Source of the DNA: Bacillus sp. ISL-55
GTDB lineage: Bacteria > Bacillota > Bacilli > Bacillales > Cytobacillaceae
DNA length: 64,000 nucleotides
Direction: 5' to 3'
Assembly (NCBI RefSeq): GCF_018613155.1
Contig: NZ_JAGGQU010000016.1
Span: 1-64,000 of the forward strand
Positions 56,332 through 64,000 of the stretch are shown piece after piece. How positions within the stretch are numbered: position 1 is the stretch's first letter; the number at the start of each line of letters is the position of its first letter. Position numbers and translations under genes: made by a program. Below the pieces are notes generated by a model. The model saw only the letters and a program-made list of their open reading frames with translations. It was not told the DNA's origin and ran no database searches.

Positions 56332-57507
56332 TTATGCTGTGGTCGAGAACATATATTTCTTATAATGGTACCGTATCGAGAAAATCAAGCTTACAGCTAG
56401 CATATTTCCCATGAGCGAGCTTCCTCCATAGCTGATAAATGGCAACGGGATGCCCGTGATTGGCAGAAGTCCGATGGTCATGCCTATATTCTGGAATACA
56501 TGGAAGGTGATCATGCTGATGACGCCAACACAGATGTAAGTATAGAAATCGTTTTTCGTTTCCATGCCGATTTTTGTGATTTGGTAAATCAGCAGGAAAA
56601 ACAAGCTTACGATGATGCTTGCTCCAACGAAGCCGAACTCCTCGCCGATGATGCTGAATATGAAGTCAGTATGGCTCTCGGGCAGGTATACTTCCCTTGT
56701 TCCATAGCCCTTCCCCACTGTTTCACCTGATCCGATGGCAAGCAGCGATCTGGTCAGCTGGAAACCGGTTGTGCTCTGGTAATTATAAGGGTCAAGCCAG
56801 GAATAAATCCTTCCGAATTGATATTCCTTCACACCAAGATATTTTTCAAGGATTTCAGGCTTCCAGATCACAAAATAGAATATGATCGAAATCAGTGTAA
56901 GGCCTGTCCCGAAAATTGGCACAAGCAGCTTCCAGGTGATACCCGAGATAAAAATCATCCCAAGCATGATTGAAATATAAACAAGCGATGTACCAAGGTC
57001 AGGCTGCTGCATGACGAGCAGGAGCGGTACCATCGTAACAATACCGATTTTAATCAAAAGCCAGAAGTCCGTCTGCATACTTTTCAGCCGATATTTCTGA
57101 TGGTGGTCGACAATCATCCTCGCAAGCGCCAGGATGATGAACACTTTTACCAATTCCGAAGGCTGCAGGGTACCCATTGCCGGCACCCTGTACCAGCTCT
57201 TCGCCCCATTGATGACAGGAGCAATGCTTGAAGGCGCAACGATCAGACCCGCCAGCAGGACGAGCCCAAAACCATACGCATACCAGCTCAATTTTTGCAG
57301 CTGGTCGGAATCCAGTGTGATGACCGCGGTTATGATGCCGGCACCAATGATGTACCAGATAATTTGCTTTATCAAAAAGTTTTCAGAGCCATACTGCCCC
57401 GTCGTCTGCGCGCTGTAAATGGCAATGCAGCTTGCAAGAAATAATAGGATCAATATCGTAACCAGCCCGTAGTCGAGCCGGGAATTCGTTTTTTGATTCG
57501 AAGTCAT
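56332..57507 (-). CDS. rodA: RodA-type SEDS peptidoglycan glycosyltransferase
   Basis: A 391-residue polytopic protein of the FtsW/RodA/SpoVE family with ten membrane segments. Conserved motifs are GAKSWYRVPAMGTLQPSELVK, QPDLGTSLV, ESHTDFIFSIIGEEFGF and GIPLPFISYGGSSL. SEDS proteins polymerise lipid II. RodA rather than FtsW is preferred from the length and N-terminal pattern, but paralogues exist in Bacillus. It is a single gene, convergent with the ger operon. Confidence 0.88.
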   Translation of the reverse strand: MTSNQKTNSRLDYGLVTILILLFLASCIAIYSAQTTGQYGSENFLIKQIIWYIIGAGIITAVITLDSDQLQKLSWYAYGFGLVLLAGLIVAPSSIAPVINGAKSWYRVPAMGTLQPSELVKVFIILALARMIVDHHQKYRLKSMQTDFWLLIKIGIVTMVPLLLVMQQPDLGTSLVYISIMLGMIFISGITWKLLVPIFGTGLTLISIIFYFVIWKPEILEKYLGVKEYQFGRIYSWLDPYNYQSTTGFQLTRSLLAIGSGETVGKGYGTREVYLPESHTDFIFSIIGEEFGFVGASIIVSLFFLLIYQITKIGMETKNDFYTYICVGVISMITFHVFQNIGMTIGLLPITGIPLPFISYGGSSLMGNMLAVSLIFSIRYHYKKYMFSTTA

Positions 57508-58115
57508 TTTTATTCCCCTTTAATGAAGGCAGTTTCCAACTGGAATGAGCGTTAAGGAAGTTTTTTTTGTAAGGCATGAAAATCGAGCCTTATTTTAAGA
57601 ACTGTTCAATACTTCATTATATTTTTTTCGACAATAAATCACAACTTCTGACGATGAAATGGTTATTATTACATATCCAAATAATTTTATTCAGGAAAAT
57701 TGGCGCAGGTAAATGGGTTAGGCTTCCTTTTTTGTTTGATGGGCTGATTTATTTTAGTTTATAAAACCCTGATGACGGACAGTTTCCCTGCTTTTTCCCG
57801 GATTTGTGTCCGTCATAACCCTGATGACGGATAGTTTCCCTGCTTTTTCCCGGATTTATGTCCGTCATAACCCTAATGACAGACAGTTTTCCTGCTTTTT
57901 CCCGGATTTGTGTCCGTCATAATCTTGATAACGGACAGTTTCCCTGCTTTTTCCCGGATTTGTGGCCGTCATAACCTTGATAACGGACAGTTTCCCTGCT
58001 TTTTCACACATTTATGTCCGTCAATGGGGTCTGCTAACAATTTTGCGGGCATAGAGAGGGGACATGTTTCATAGCTTTGTAAGGGACAAAGTCTTTGAAA
58101 AAGTGGGGATTCTGT
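57508..58115. other. Gene-free interval between rodA and uppP
   Basis: Apart from the 52-bp array at 57767-58024 it holds AT-rich DNA upstream of rodA (57520-57760) and a short leader before uppP. No RNA gene or protein gene is supported. Confidence 0.75.
57767..58024. repeat. Five tandem units of exactly 52 bp
   Basis: Units start at about 57767, 57819, 57871, 57923 and 57975. Each has GACGGACAG, TTTCCCTGCTTTTTCCCGGA and TGTCCGTCAT; the 8-base inverted pair GACGGACA/TGTCCGTC can form a hairpin. Substitutions in some units break the pair. The sequence is unrelated to the array at 28.3 kb but has the same period. Confidence 0.93.
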
Positions 58116-58898
58116 ATGCTATCAAAAATTGAAGCTTTTTTTCTTGGGATTATCCAGGGGCTGACAGAGTTTTTGCCGATCAGCAGTACTGGACACCTTT
58201 ATCTGGGCAGGAATTTATTCGGTCTTGAGGAGGCCGGCCTGCTGCTCGACACGATGCTTCATGTGGGTACGCTGCTGGCGGTGTTTGTGTTTTATAGATA
58301 TGAATTCATCAAGATATTGAAAAATCCGTTCGGGAAGCTGACCTTCCTCCTTGTTGTCGGCACGCTGCCGGCTGTCGTGGTCGGATTGCTGTTTGAGGAC
58401 TACTTTGATGAAATCTCCAAAACCGGCGTGACGATTGGCTGGGAATTTCTGGTTACTGGTGCCTTGATGTGGTTCGCCGATTCGATCAAAAATGGCCGCA
58501 AAAAGATGGATGATATCAGCTATACCGATGCGCTGGTGATTGGCAGCTTCCAGGCGGCGGCGATTTTTCCGGCGATTTCGCGATCAGGATTGACGATTGT
58601 CGCGGCGCTTTGGCGTAAGCTCGACCGTGAGACAGCGGCCTACTTCTCTTTCCTGCTTTCAACTCCTGCGATTCTGGGAGCGATTGTCCTGCAGGGGAAA
58701 GATCTTTTCAGCGGCGGAAGTGAGACGATTTCGATTCAGGCATTGTTGATTGGCATCATTTCAGCAGCAATTTTCGGATATATCGCAGTAAAATGGATGA
58801 TTGGCTATTTGAAAAATCATTCTTTGAAGCCTTTTGCGATTTATGTGTGGATCATGGGGCTTGTTGTGCTGTATTTTCAGTATGCAGGACAGTTTTGA
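58116..58898 (+). CDS. uppP: Undecaprenyl-diphosphatase UppP (BacA)
   Basis: A 260-residue polytopic enzyme that recycles the undecaprenyl carrier for cell-wall synthesis. Signature motifs are GLTEFLPISSTGHLYLG and FPAISRSGLTIVAALWR. ATG at 58116 (MLSKIEAFFLG) has GTGGGGATT upstream; a longer frame with a TTG start is possible but less likely. UppP and RodA both act in lipid II-based wall growth, but the genes are divergent and separated by an array. Confidence 0.94.
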   Translation: MLSKIEAFFLGIIQGLTEFLPISSTGHLYLGRNLFGLEEAGLLLDTMLHVGTLLAVFVFYRYEFIKILKNPFGKLTFLLVVGTLPAVVVGLLFEDYFDEISKTGVTIGWEFLVTGALMWFADSIKNGRKKMDDISYTDALVIGSFQAAAIFPAISRSGLTIVAALWRKLDRETAAYFSFLLSTPAILGAIVLQGKDLFSGGSETISIQALLIGIISAAIFGYIAVKWMIGYLKNHSLKPFAIYVWIMGLVVLYFQYAGQF

Positions 58899-58900
58899 AA

Positions 58901-59060
58901 ATTTTTATAGCGGAAATCGTGATTTTATAGCGAGTTTTTCTGTTTTATAGCGAATTTTTCTGTTTTATAGCGAATTTTTCATTTTTATAGCGAATTTTTC
59001 ATTTTTATAGCGAATTTCTCATTTTTATAGCGAATTTCTCATTTTTATAGCGAATTGGAA
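58901..59060. repeat. Eight tandem units of exactly 20 bp
   Basis: Each unit is close to ATTTTTATAGCGAATTTTTC. They begin two bases after the uppP stop. Outer units are the most diverged (the first reads GCGGAAATCGT and the last GCGAATTGGAA at the 3' part). No hairpin or ORF. Confidence 0.93.
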
Positions 59061-59087
59061 ATTTATACTGTTTTTTTCCAGTTCCCG

Positions 59088-59128
59088 CTAAAAAAATGCA
59101 CACCATCCTCAAATGGTGTGCATTTTTA
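59088..59128. terminator. Bidirectional terminator between uppP and the HesB-like gene
   Basis: AAATGCACACCAT is mirrored around CCTCA-type loop bases with T or A runs on each side. It ends the minus-strand HesB-like transcript and may end uppP. Confidence 0.85.
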
Positions 59129-59134
59129 CATTTA

Positions 59135-59410
59135 TCAGCAGCCGCCGTCTCCGCCCATCAGGACCAGACCTTCGCGATACTCGTCATATTCAAGTGCCAT
59201 ACCTTCAGTATAGTCGACGATATTGGATTCAATTGCGACTTGGATTTCATTGATAACTGTTACATGATCATCTTCTTCCGGCTCCTCCAGAGCCAGCCCA
59301 ATCTGCGGGCCTCCTCAGCCAAAGCCGCCGAAATAGACGCGGATCCCTGCTGCGTTACGCTCAGCGAGGATTTCTTTTAAAATGTCGCGCGCTTTATCTG
59401 AAATCTTCAT
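59135..59410 (-). CDS. HesB-like protein with in-frame UGA (candidate selenoprotein, 91 aa)
   Basis: Reading through one TGA gives MKISDKARDILKEILAERNA, then RVYFGGFG-U-GGPQIGLALEE, then a complete HesB/IscA-type fold ending MGGDGGC. The UGA (59315-59317) is residue 32, where HesB/IscA proteins carry the conserved cluster-binding Cys. A hairpin fitting a bacterial SECIS follows at the expected distance. AAAGGA lies 9 bases before the ATG and a terminator follows the stop. HesB-like selenoproteins are a known bacterial family. The frame is otherwise intact, which argues against a decayed gene. Selenocysteine machinery must be elsewhere in the genome. Confidence 0.82.
59278..59296 (-). promoter_or_regulatory. 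Candidate bacterial SECIS hairpin
   Basis: In the mRNA, CUGGCUC and GAGCCGG form a 7-bp stem (one U-G) around the loop UGGAG. The loop begins 25 nucleotides after the UGA, and G is its second base. Bacterial SECIS rules ask for a small apical loop with G in the first two positions and 16-37 nucleotides from UGA. Confidence 0.75.
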
Positions 59411-59590
59411 TCTCCCTGTTCCTTTCTACATCAATTCTGTCTAATGCTTAGTTTACCATGGTATCTATAAGAAATACACAATACTGCCCGGAGTATTTTA
59501 CGAAGGTTATATTTGGAAAACCAACGACACTGTATTGGCAGTTCCCAGCCTAAATTGTGAACATTTTTCGATAATCCTACAATGAAACCA

Positions 59591-59620
59591 AACAAAACAC
59601 AACAAAACTTAACGAAAACT
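59591..59620 (+). repeat. Three 10-bp direct repeats upstream of tungstate regulator
   Basis: AACAAAACAC, AACAAAACTT and AACGAAAACT follow each other exactly. They lie about 60 bases before the regulator start, just upstream of a TATTATATTTAATTT promoter-like stretch, and may be an operator. Confidence 0.55.
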
Positions 59621-59679
59621 ATACCTATCTATCAAATATTTTATTATATTTAATTTAGGAAGAAAAGGAGGGAATCTCT

Positions 59680-60594
59680 GTGCAAATTTATACTCCTGAC
59701 GAAATTGCGGCCATGCTGAAAATTTCAAAGCATACCGTGTATGAATTAATTAAGCGTGGTGACCTGTCTGCTTTTAAAGTAGGCAATAAAATGAGAATAG
59801 AAGAAATTGAGTTTGAAAGATACAAAGCCAGTATGTCCGCAAATCCAGCCAGAACTAAAGACTCCAGGGATTTGCATACTTTGCAGCTGGCAGGCAGCCA
59901 TGATTTCCTTGTTGAGCAGCTTGTTAAGTACATAGCTTTAGAGGGTACCGGTCTATCAATCACTCCCTCCTACATCGGCAGTCTTGAGGGGTTGATGATG
60001 CTTTACCGCGGAAGCGCTGACATCGCCGCTGTTCATTTGCTGGATCCGGCATCGCAACAGTACAATCTTCCCTTCATCCGCCAATTGTTTGTCCATGAGC
60101 CAATAACGGTGATGAGACTTGCATCCCGGGAACAGGGCTTGATCGTGGCAAAAGGCAATCCAAAGAACATCACCGGTGTCAACGACCTGGCAAGAAATGA
60201 TGTCGAGATCATCAATCGCCAAAAAGGAGCCGGAACCCGTTTCCTGCTCGATTCCTTTCTAGCAAACGAAAAACTTGAGCCATCTGCTGTAAAAGGCTAT
60301 GCAAATGAGGAATGGACTCACCTGGGTGCGGCAGCACATATCAGCCGAGGAACCGCTGATGCCGCTTTTGGAATCAGATGTGCAGCAAGCCAGCTTGGAT
60401 TGGATTTCATCCCATTGACGAAAGAACAGTTTGATCTCGTGTTCCGCTGGACTCCGGAAAATAAAGGAGCACTGCGGCACTTGGCCGACCTGATTCAACT
60501 CACCAATTTTAAAGAAAGCATCGCTGACCTCGATGGCTATGATGCTGAAGATTTCGGGAAAATCATTTATGGAAACCACTTATTGGAGGCATAA
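59680..60594 (+). CDS. One-component regulator: excisionase-type HTH plus tungstate/molybdate-binding domain
   Basis: A 304-residue protein. Residues 1-50 form a MerR/excisionase-like HTH (YTPDEIAAMLKISKHTVYEL, AFKVGNKMRIEEIEF). Residues 70-300 form a periplasmic-binding-like domain without signal peptide (GSADIAAVHLLDP, NRQKGAGTRFLLDSF). Such fusions sense oxyanions in the cytoplasm and control adjacent transporters. GTG start at 59680 with AAAGGAGGG. It is followed immediately by tupABC, so it is very likely their regulator. Confidence 0.88.
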   Translation: MQIYTPDEIAAMLKISKHTVYELIKRGDLSAFKVGNKMRIEEIEFERYKASMSANPARTKDSRDLHTLQLAGSHDFLVEQLVKYIALEGTGLSITPSYIGSLEGLMMLYRGSADIAAVHLLDPASQQYNLPFIRQLFVHEPITVMRLASREQGLIVAKGNPKNITGVNDLARNDVEIINRQKGAGTRFLLDSFLANEKLEPSAVKGYANEEWTHLGAAAHISRGTADAAFGIRCAASQLGLDFIPLTKEQFDLVFRWTPENKGALRHLADLIQLTNFKESIADLDGYDAEDFGKIIYGNHLLEA

Positions 60595-60595
60595 C

Positions 60596-61444
60596 ATGAA
60601 ACTCAACCCATTGCTTTCTTTTATGATTATACTCATGATTGCTGTCGTTACCGGTTGTTCCGATTCATCTACTAAGGAATCTTCCGTAAAAGAGGGAAGA
60701 ACGGACCTGATTCTCGCGACGACAACGAGCACCCAGGACAGCGGATTGCTCGATGTCCTTCATCCTGAATTTGAGGAGAAGCATGATTATAACCTTAAAA
60801 TCATTGCTGTAGGTACAGGCCAGGCACTTGAAATGGGAACGCGCGGCGAAGCGGATGTCCTTCTTGTTCACGCACCAGCAGCAGAGGAAAAACTGGTAGC
60901 AAGCGGTGATGCCATCAACCGCCAAAAAGTCATGTACAATGATTTCATCGTTGTCGGACCTGCAGAAGACCCGGCAAAAGTAAAAGGGTTGTCCGTTCCA
61001 GAGGCATTGAAGAAAATCACCGATTCCAAAGAGGCATTTGTTTCACGCGGCGATGATTCCGGTACTCATAAAAAGGAACTTGAGCTTTGGAAGAAAGCGT
61101 CCCTTGACCCGGAAGCTCTTGGAGAAGCATATATGGAGGCTGGACAAGGCATGGGCGCGACACTCCAGATTGCTGCAGAAAAAAAAGGCTATACTTTGAC
61201 AGATCGCGCTACTTTCCTTGCGCAGAAGAAAAACATGCCTGAAACTGACATTTTAGTAGAAGGCGACGAAAGCCTGCTGAACATTTACCACGTCATGCAG
61301 GTCAACAACGACAAGCATGAAAAAGTGAACGCAGAGGGTGCAAAAGCATTTGTGGAATTCATGATGGCAGAAGACACAAAAAAGATGATTAAGGACTTCG
61401 GTGCAGACGAATACGGAGAGCCTCTATTCTTCCTATTCGAATAA
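60596..61444 (+). CDS. tupA: Tungstate ABC transporter substrate-binding lipoprotein TupA
   Basis: A 282-residue lipoprotein (signal peptide, lipobox VTGC) with the TupA/WtpA-unlike signature ILATTTSTQDSGLLDVLHP, where TTTS forms the oxyanion pocket. Further motifs: VGTGQALEMGTRGEADVLLV and FVSRGDDSGTHKKELELW. It binds tungstate with high affinity. GGAGG precedes ATG at 60596. One base separates it from the regulator stop. Confidence 0.93.
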   Translation: MKLNPLLSFMIILMIAVVTGCSDSSTKESSVKEGRTDLILATTTSTQDSGLLDVLHPEFEEKHDYNLKIIAVGTGQALEMGTRGEADVLLVHAPAAEEKLVASGDAINRQKVMYNDFIVVGPAEDPAKVKGLSVPEALKKITDSKEAFVSRGDDSGTHKKELELWKKASLDPEALGEAYMEAGQGMGATLQIAAEKKGYTLTDRATFLAQKKNMPETDILVEGDESLLNIYHVMQVNNDKHEKVNAEGAKAFVEFMMAEDTKKMIKDFGADEYGEPLFFLFE

Positions 61445-61492
61445 TTCATTTTCACCATGCGATAAAAATTCTAAAAGAAAGCCTGATTGCAT

Positions 61493-62191
61493 ATGGAACT
61501 TTTACTTGAAGGATTAAAAAAAGCCATAGAAATGATTCTGTCGGGTGACCCGGAGATTCTCGAAATCACCCTGCTGACTCTCAAGGTATCGATCACTGCT
61601 GTTTTGATCAGCACATTGATCGGCATCCCGGCCGGCATGTTTCTTGGACTTGCCCGCTTTCCAGGCAGGAAGTTCATCCTTGCCATCGTCAATATCGGCA
61701 TGGGGCTCCCTCCTGTCGTCGCCGGTCTATGGATTACTCTTTTCCTTTGGCGTTCAGGTCCGCTTGGAGATTTAGCCTGGCTTTATACACCAACTGCGAT
61801 TATCATGGCACAGATCTTAGTGTCGCTGCCAATTGTCACCGCGCTTACAAGCACAGCATTCCAGCAGATCAACCCTAAATTGATCCTTCAGGTGAAGGCA
61901 CTTGGCGCCACAAAGCTGCAGCTGTACTGGATATTGACAAAAGAGGTAAAGCTTGCAATCCTTGCAGCCATCATCGCCGGATTCGGACGGGTCATTGCCG
62001 AGGTCGGCGCCGCCATGATGGTCGGCGGCAATATCAGCGGCGAAACGAGAATATTGACGACCTCAATTGTGATGGAGGTTTCTAAAGGCAACTTTGACAT
62101 CGCCCTGGCCCTTTCATTTATTCTGATGACGCTGGCATTCATCATTACATTCAGCTTAACTTACTTACAGCAAAGGAAGCGGAGCCTATGA
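61493..62191 (+). CDS. tupB: Tungstate ABC transporter permease TupB
   Basis: A 232-residue permease with five or six membrane segments and coupling motif VKALGATKLQLYWILTKEVK. ATG at 61493; the ribosome-binding site is weak. It overlaps tupC by 4 bases (ATGA). Forms the channel for tungstate. Confidence 0.92.
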   Translation: MELLLEGLKKAIEMILSGDPEILEITLLTLKVSITAVLISTLIGIPAGMFLGLARFPGRKFILAIVNIGMGLPPVVAGLWITLFLWRSGPLGDLAWLYTPTAIIMAQILVSLPIVTALTSTAFQQINPKLILQVKALGATKLQLYWILTKEVKLAILAAIIAGFGRVIAEVGAAMMVGGNISGETRILTTSIVMEVSKGNFDIALALSFILMTLAFIITFSLTYLQQRKRSL

Positions 62192-62910
62192 TCACTGCAA
62201 AAAATCTAGAAGTGAGAGCCGGTAAAAAAGTTCTTCTTTCCATTCCCCACTTTGAGCTTCATGAGGGTGAAATCCTCGGGGTCATGGGCCCGAACGGTGC
62301 TGGAAAAAGTACGTTCATCAAGGCGCTGGCTCTGCTGGAAAAGCCTGCGCAGGGTACGATTTTTCTGAAAGGCAAGGACATTACGAATGACTTGTCGCTC
62401 GATATGCGCAGGAAGTTCGCTGTCGCGATGCAGCAGCCGCTTCTCCTTGATACAACAGTCTTCCAAAACGTCGCGGTCGGCTTAAAGCTTCGGAAGCTCC
62501 CAAAACAGGAAGTGAAAGAAAAGGTCGCCTATTGGCTGGAAAAATTCCAAATCAGCTCTCTTGCAAAAAAGCATGCCGCGAACTTATCCGGCGGAGAAGC
62601 ACAGCGAGTCAATCTGGCAAGGGCAATGGTGCTTGAGCCTGAGGTGCTGTTTCTGGATGAGCCCTTCTCTGCCCTTGACTTCCCCACCAAAGTCCAGTTA
62701 TTGAAGGATATCAAGACCATCATCCAGCAGACAAACACGACGACTGTTTTTGTCAGCCACGATCTTATGGAATTGAAGTTCCTCGCAAATACGCTGGCAA
62801 TCCTGATGGATGGGGAGCTGAAGCAGACTGGTCCCACAGAGGAAGTGCTGGCATCCCCCAACGCATCTGCTTCCACTTTTATAAATGAATGGAAAAGCCT
62901 TATCAATTAG
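62188..62910 (+). CDS. tupC: Tungstate ABC transporter ATPase TupC
   Basis: A 240-residue ATPase with Walker A GPNGAGKST, signature LSGGEAQRVNLARAM and Walker B VLFLDEPFSALD. It powers TupB. A run of T after CAGCATGGCATAAACGCCTG near 62940 may mark termination. Tungsten or molybdenum cofactors would serve formate or aldehyde oxidoreductases elsewhere. Confidence 0.93.
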   Translation: MITAKNLEVRAGKKVLLSIPHFELHEGEILGVMGPNGAGKSTFIKALALLEKPAQGTIFLKGKDITNDLSLDMRRKFAVAMQQPLLLDTTVFQNVAVGLKLRKLPKQEVKEKVAYWLEKFQISSLAKKHAANLSGGEAQRVNLARAMVLEPEVLFLDEPFSALDFPTKVQLLKDIKTIIQQTNTTTVFVSHDLMELKFLANTLAILMDGELKQTGPTEEVLASPNASASTFINEWKSLIN

Positions 62911-63072
62911 TTGTAAACAGCATGGCATAAACGCCTGCTGTTTTTTTTTGCTGGAATATCCTTTTCAATTGGCTTGTTGCCTAGTGCAAATGCCTTGATG
63001 TTTTTTTATAAAAAGGAAATCCCTCTCTTTTGTCTAATTACTAGTTTATAAAACCTTCAAAGGAGTCTATAA

Positions 63073-63543
63073 ATGGAAATGAATATGGATTTTACAACCC
63101 ACAAACAAATGGCGATTGATTTGTTCAATCTTACCTGGGATCTGATCGAAAAACAGGACCGGACAGAAAACGAGGATGATACGATGCTTTATGCGGCGAT
63201 GGCTTCCCGCTATCACTGGGGAATCGTTGGCACGCCGCTGAACTTTGCCCGCGGCGAATGGCAGATCTCAAGAGTGTATGCGATACTTGGGAGAGGCGAG
63301 GCTGCCCTCCACCATGCAAGAAAATCCGAAAAGCTGTGCCTGGACCATGACCTGGGCGCATTTGACCTTGGCTTTGCCTATGAGGCGAAGGCGCGTGCCC
63401 ATGCCGTGTCAGGCGAGATGACCGAACAGGAACAATATATTGGACTCGCGCTTCAAACCGCAGAGAACGTAGATTTGGAATCGAATAGAGATTGGCTCAT
63501 GAAAAACATTCATGCCGTCAGCACTGGGTTCATTCCAGTCTGA
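63073..63543 (+). CDS. Hypothetical TPR-like helical protein (156 aa)
   Basis: A soluble all-helical protein, MEMNMDFTTHKQMAIDLFNL; the pattern GEAALHHARKSEKLC ... GFAYEAKARAHAVSG ... EQYIGLALQTAE resembles two or three TPR-type helix pairs. AAAGGAG lies 7 bases before the ATG. The motif SRYHWGIVGTPLNFARGEWQ is distinctive. No function is recognised. It may be cotranscribed with the following dehydrogenase gene (60-base gap). Confidence 0.75.
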   Translation: MEMNMDFTTHKQMAIDLFNLTWDLIEKQDRTENEDDTMLYAAMASRYHWGIVGTPLNFARGEWQISRVYAILGRGEAALHHARKSEKLCLDHDLGAFDLGFAYEAKARAHAVSGEMTEQEQYIGLALQTAENVDLESNRDWLMKNIHAVSTGFIPV

Positions 63544-63602
63544 TGCATAATCTGCTTCAATTTAGACTGAGAACAATGAAGTTTACATAAAGGAGAATCA
63601 TA

Positions 63603-64000
63603 ATGAAATACGCAATCGTAACGGGTGCCTCAAGGGGACTTGGAGCAGCAGCAGCACAACAATTCGTCTCAGAAGGAATCTCTGTCATAACAATTTCCAG
63701 GAATGAAAACAGCACATTGAAACAGGCTGCAGAAGCGGCTGGGATTAGCTATACACACTTTAGCTGTGACATATCTTCTGCCGAGCAGGTCCAAAGCGTC
63801 TCCGCTCAAATCTCCGAGGAAATTTTTCGCGATGCAGAAACCATCTATATCATCAACAATGCCGGAGTCATCGAGCCGATTGATGTGGCCGGGGAGCTTG
63901 ATGCATCCTTGGTCCAGACGAATGTCCAGGTGAATCTGACGGCACCGATCCTGATCAGTAATCTATTTTTACAAAAAGCAAAAGAAACCGGCACCAGAGT
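63603..64000 (+). CDS. Short-chain dehydrogenase/reductase (partial, cut by window end)
   Basis: The first 132 codons are present. The NAD(P) motif VTGASRGLGAAAAQQF, an acidic-to-basic turn SRNENS that favours NADPH, and NNAGVIEPID are typical of SDR enzymes. Resembles the YueD/sepiapterin-reductase-like group. The catalytic Ser-Tyr-Lys part lies beyond the window. AAAGGAG precedes the ATG. Confidence 0.88.
   Translation, partial: MKYAIVTGASRGLGAAAAQQFVSEGISVITISRNENSTLKQAAEAAGISYTHFSCDISSAEQVQSVSAQISEEIFRDAETIYIINNAGVIEPIDVAGELDASLVQTNVQVNLTAPILISNLFLQKAKETGTR

Noticed and set aside
59135-59410. HesB-like gene as a pseudogene with a nonsense mutation
   Set aside because: The stop sits exactly at the conserved Cys, the rest of the frame is intact, and a SECIS-like hairpin follows at the right distance; a selenoprotein is the better reading, though unproven.

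Overview
The window reads as a chromosome segment of an endospore-forming Bacillaceae species, probably close to Mesobacillus, Cytobacillus or Bacillus. The grounds are gene order matching the B. subtilis yut/yun and yur/yus regions, many sporulation and germination genes (lytH, yunB, a YutC-type lipoprotein, CotF-like coat proteins, a gerA-type operon), AGGAGG ribosome-binding sites, and lysine and SAM riboswitches.

Layout. 0.2-13.2 kb: yut/yun block (small cytosolic proteins, yutD, lipoyl synthase, LytH endopeptidase, YunB, YunC, YunD, YunF). It is interrupted by a two-part NSS transporter, a lysine-riboswitch-controlled NhaC-family transporter and an HD-GYP protein. 13.3-13.8 kb: short-motif repeats and a dispersed palindromic repeat. 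13.82-22.32 kb: an 8.5-kb integrated element in the 3' end of sufB. It has a tyrosine integrase, a divergent XRE repressor and excisionase-like protein, a primase-helicase with an iteron origin, two small genes, a lone HK97-type capsid gene and small unknown genes. The plan is that of a phage satellite (PICI/SaPI type). 22.3-27.7 kb: sufCDSUB iron-sulphur operon. 27.7-29.2 kb: a large cruciform element and a 52-bp tandem array. 29.2-39 kb: yurZ, metNIQ and metY (each under a SAM riboswitch), YusD-, YusE-, YusF-, YusG-like genes, gcvH and yusI. 39-46 kb: fadNAE with a FadR-type operator, yuzL and fadM. 46-47 kb: coat-like proteins. 47-52.4 kb: siderophore uptake and reduction genes with two Fur boxes. 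52.5-56.3 kb: germinant receptor operon. 56.3-59 kb: rodA, uppP and two exact tandem arrays. 59.1-59.4 kb: a HesB-like gene with an in-frame UGA and a hairpin fitting a bacterial SECIS element. 59.7-62.9 kb: a tungstate sensor-regulator with tupABC. The window ends inside a short-chain dehydrogenase.

Most notable: (1) the candidate selenoprotein, invisible to ordinary ORF calling; (2) the satellite, which rebuilds the sufB C-terminus and carries a capsid gene without portal, protease or large terminase; (3) a possible antisense RNA/attenuator in the leader of its replication gene; (4) several intergenic arrays, two with a 52-bp period and built on inverted repeats, plus dispersed palindromes with compensatory changes; (5) a yunB ribosome-binding site buried in a perfect 8-bp stem with a sigma-E-like -10 element in the loop.
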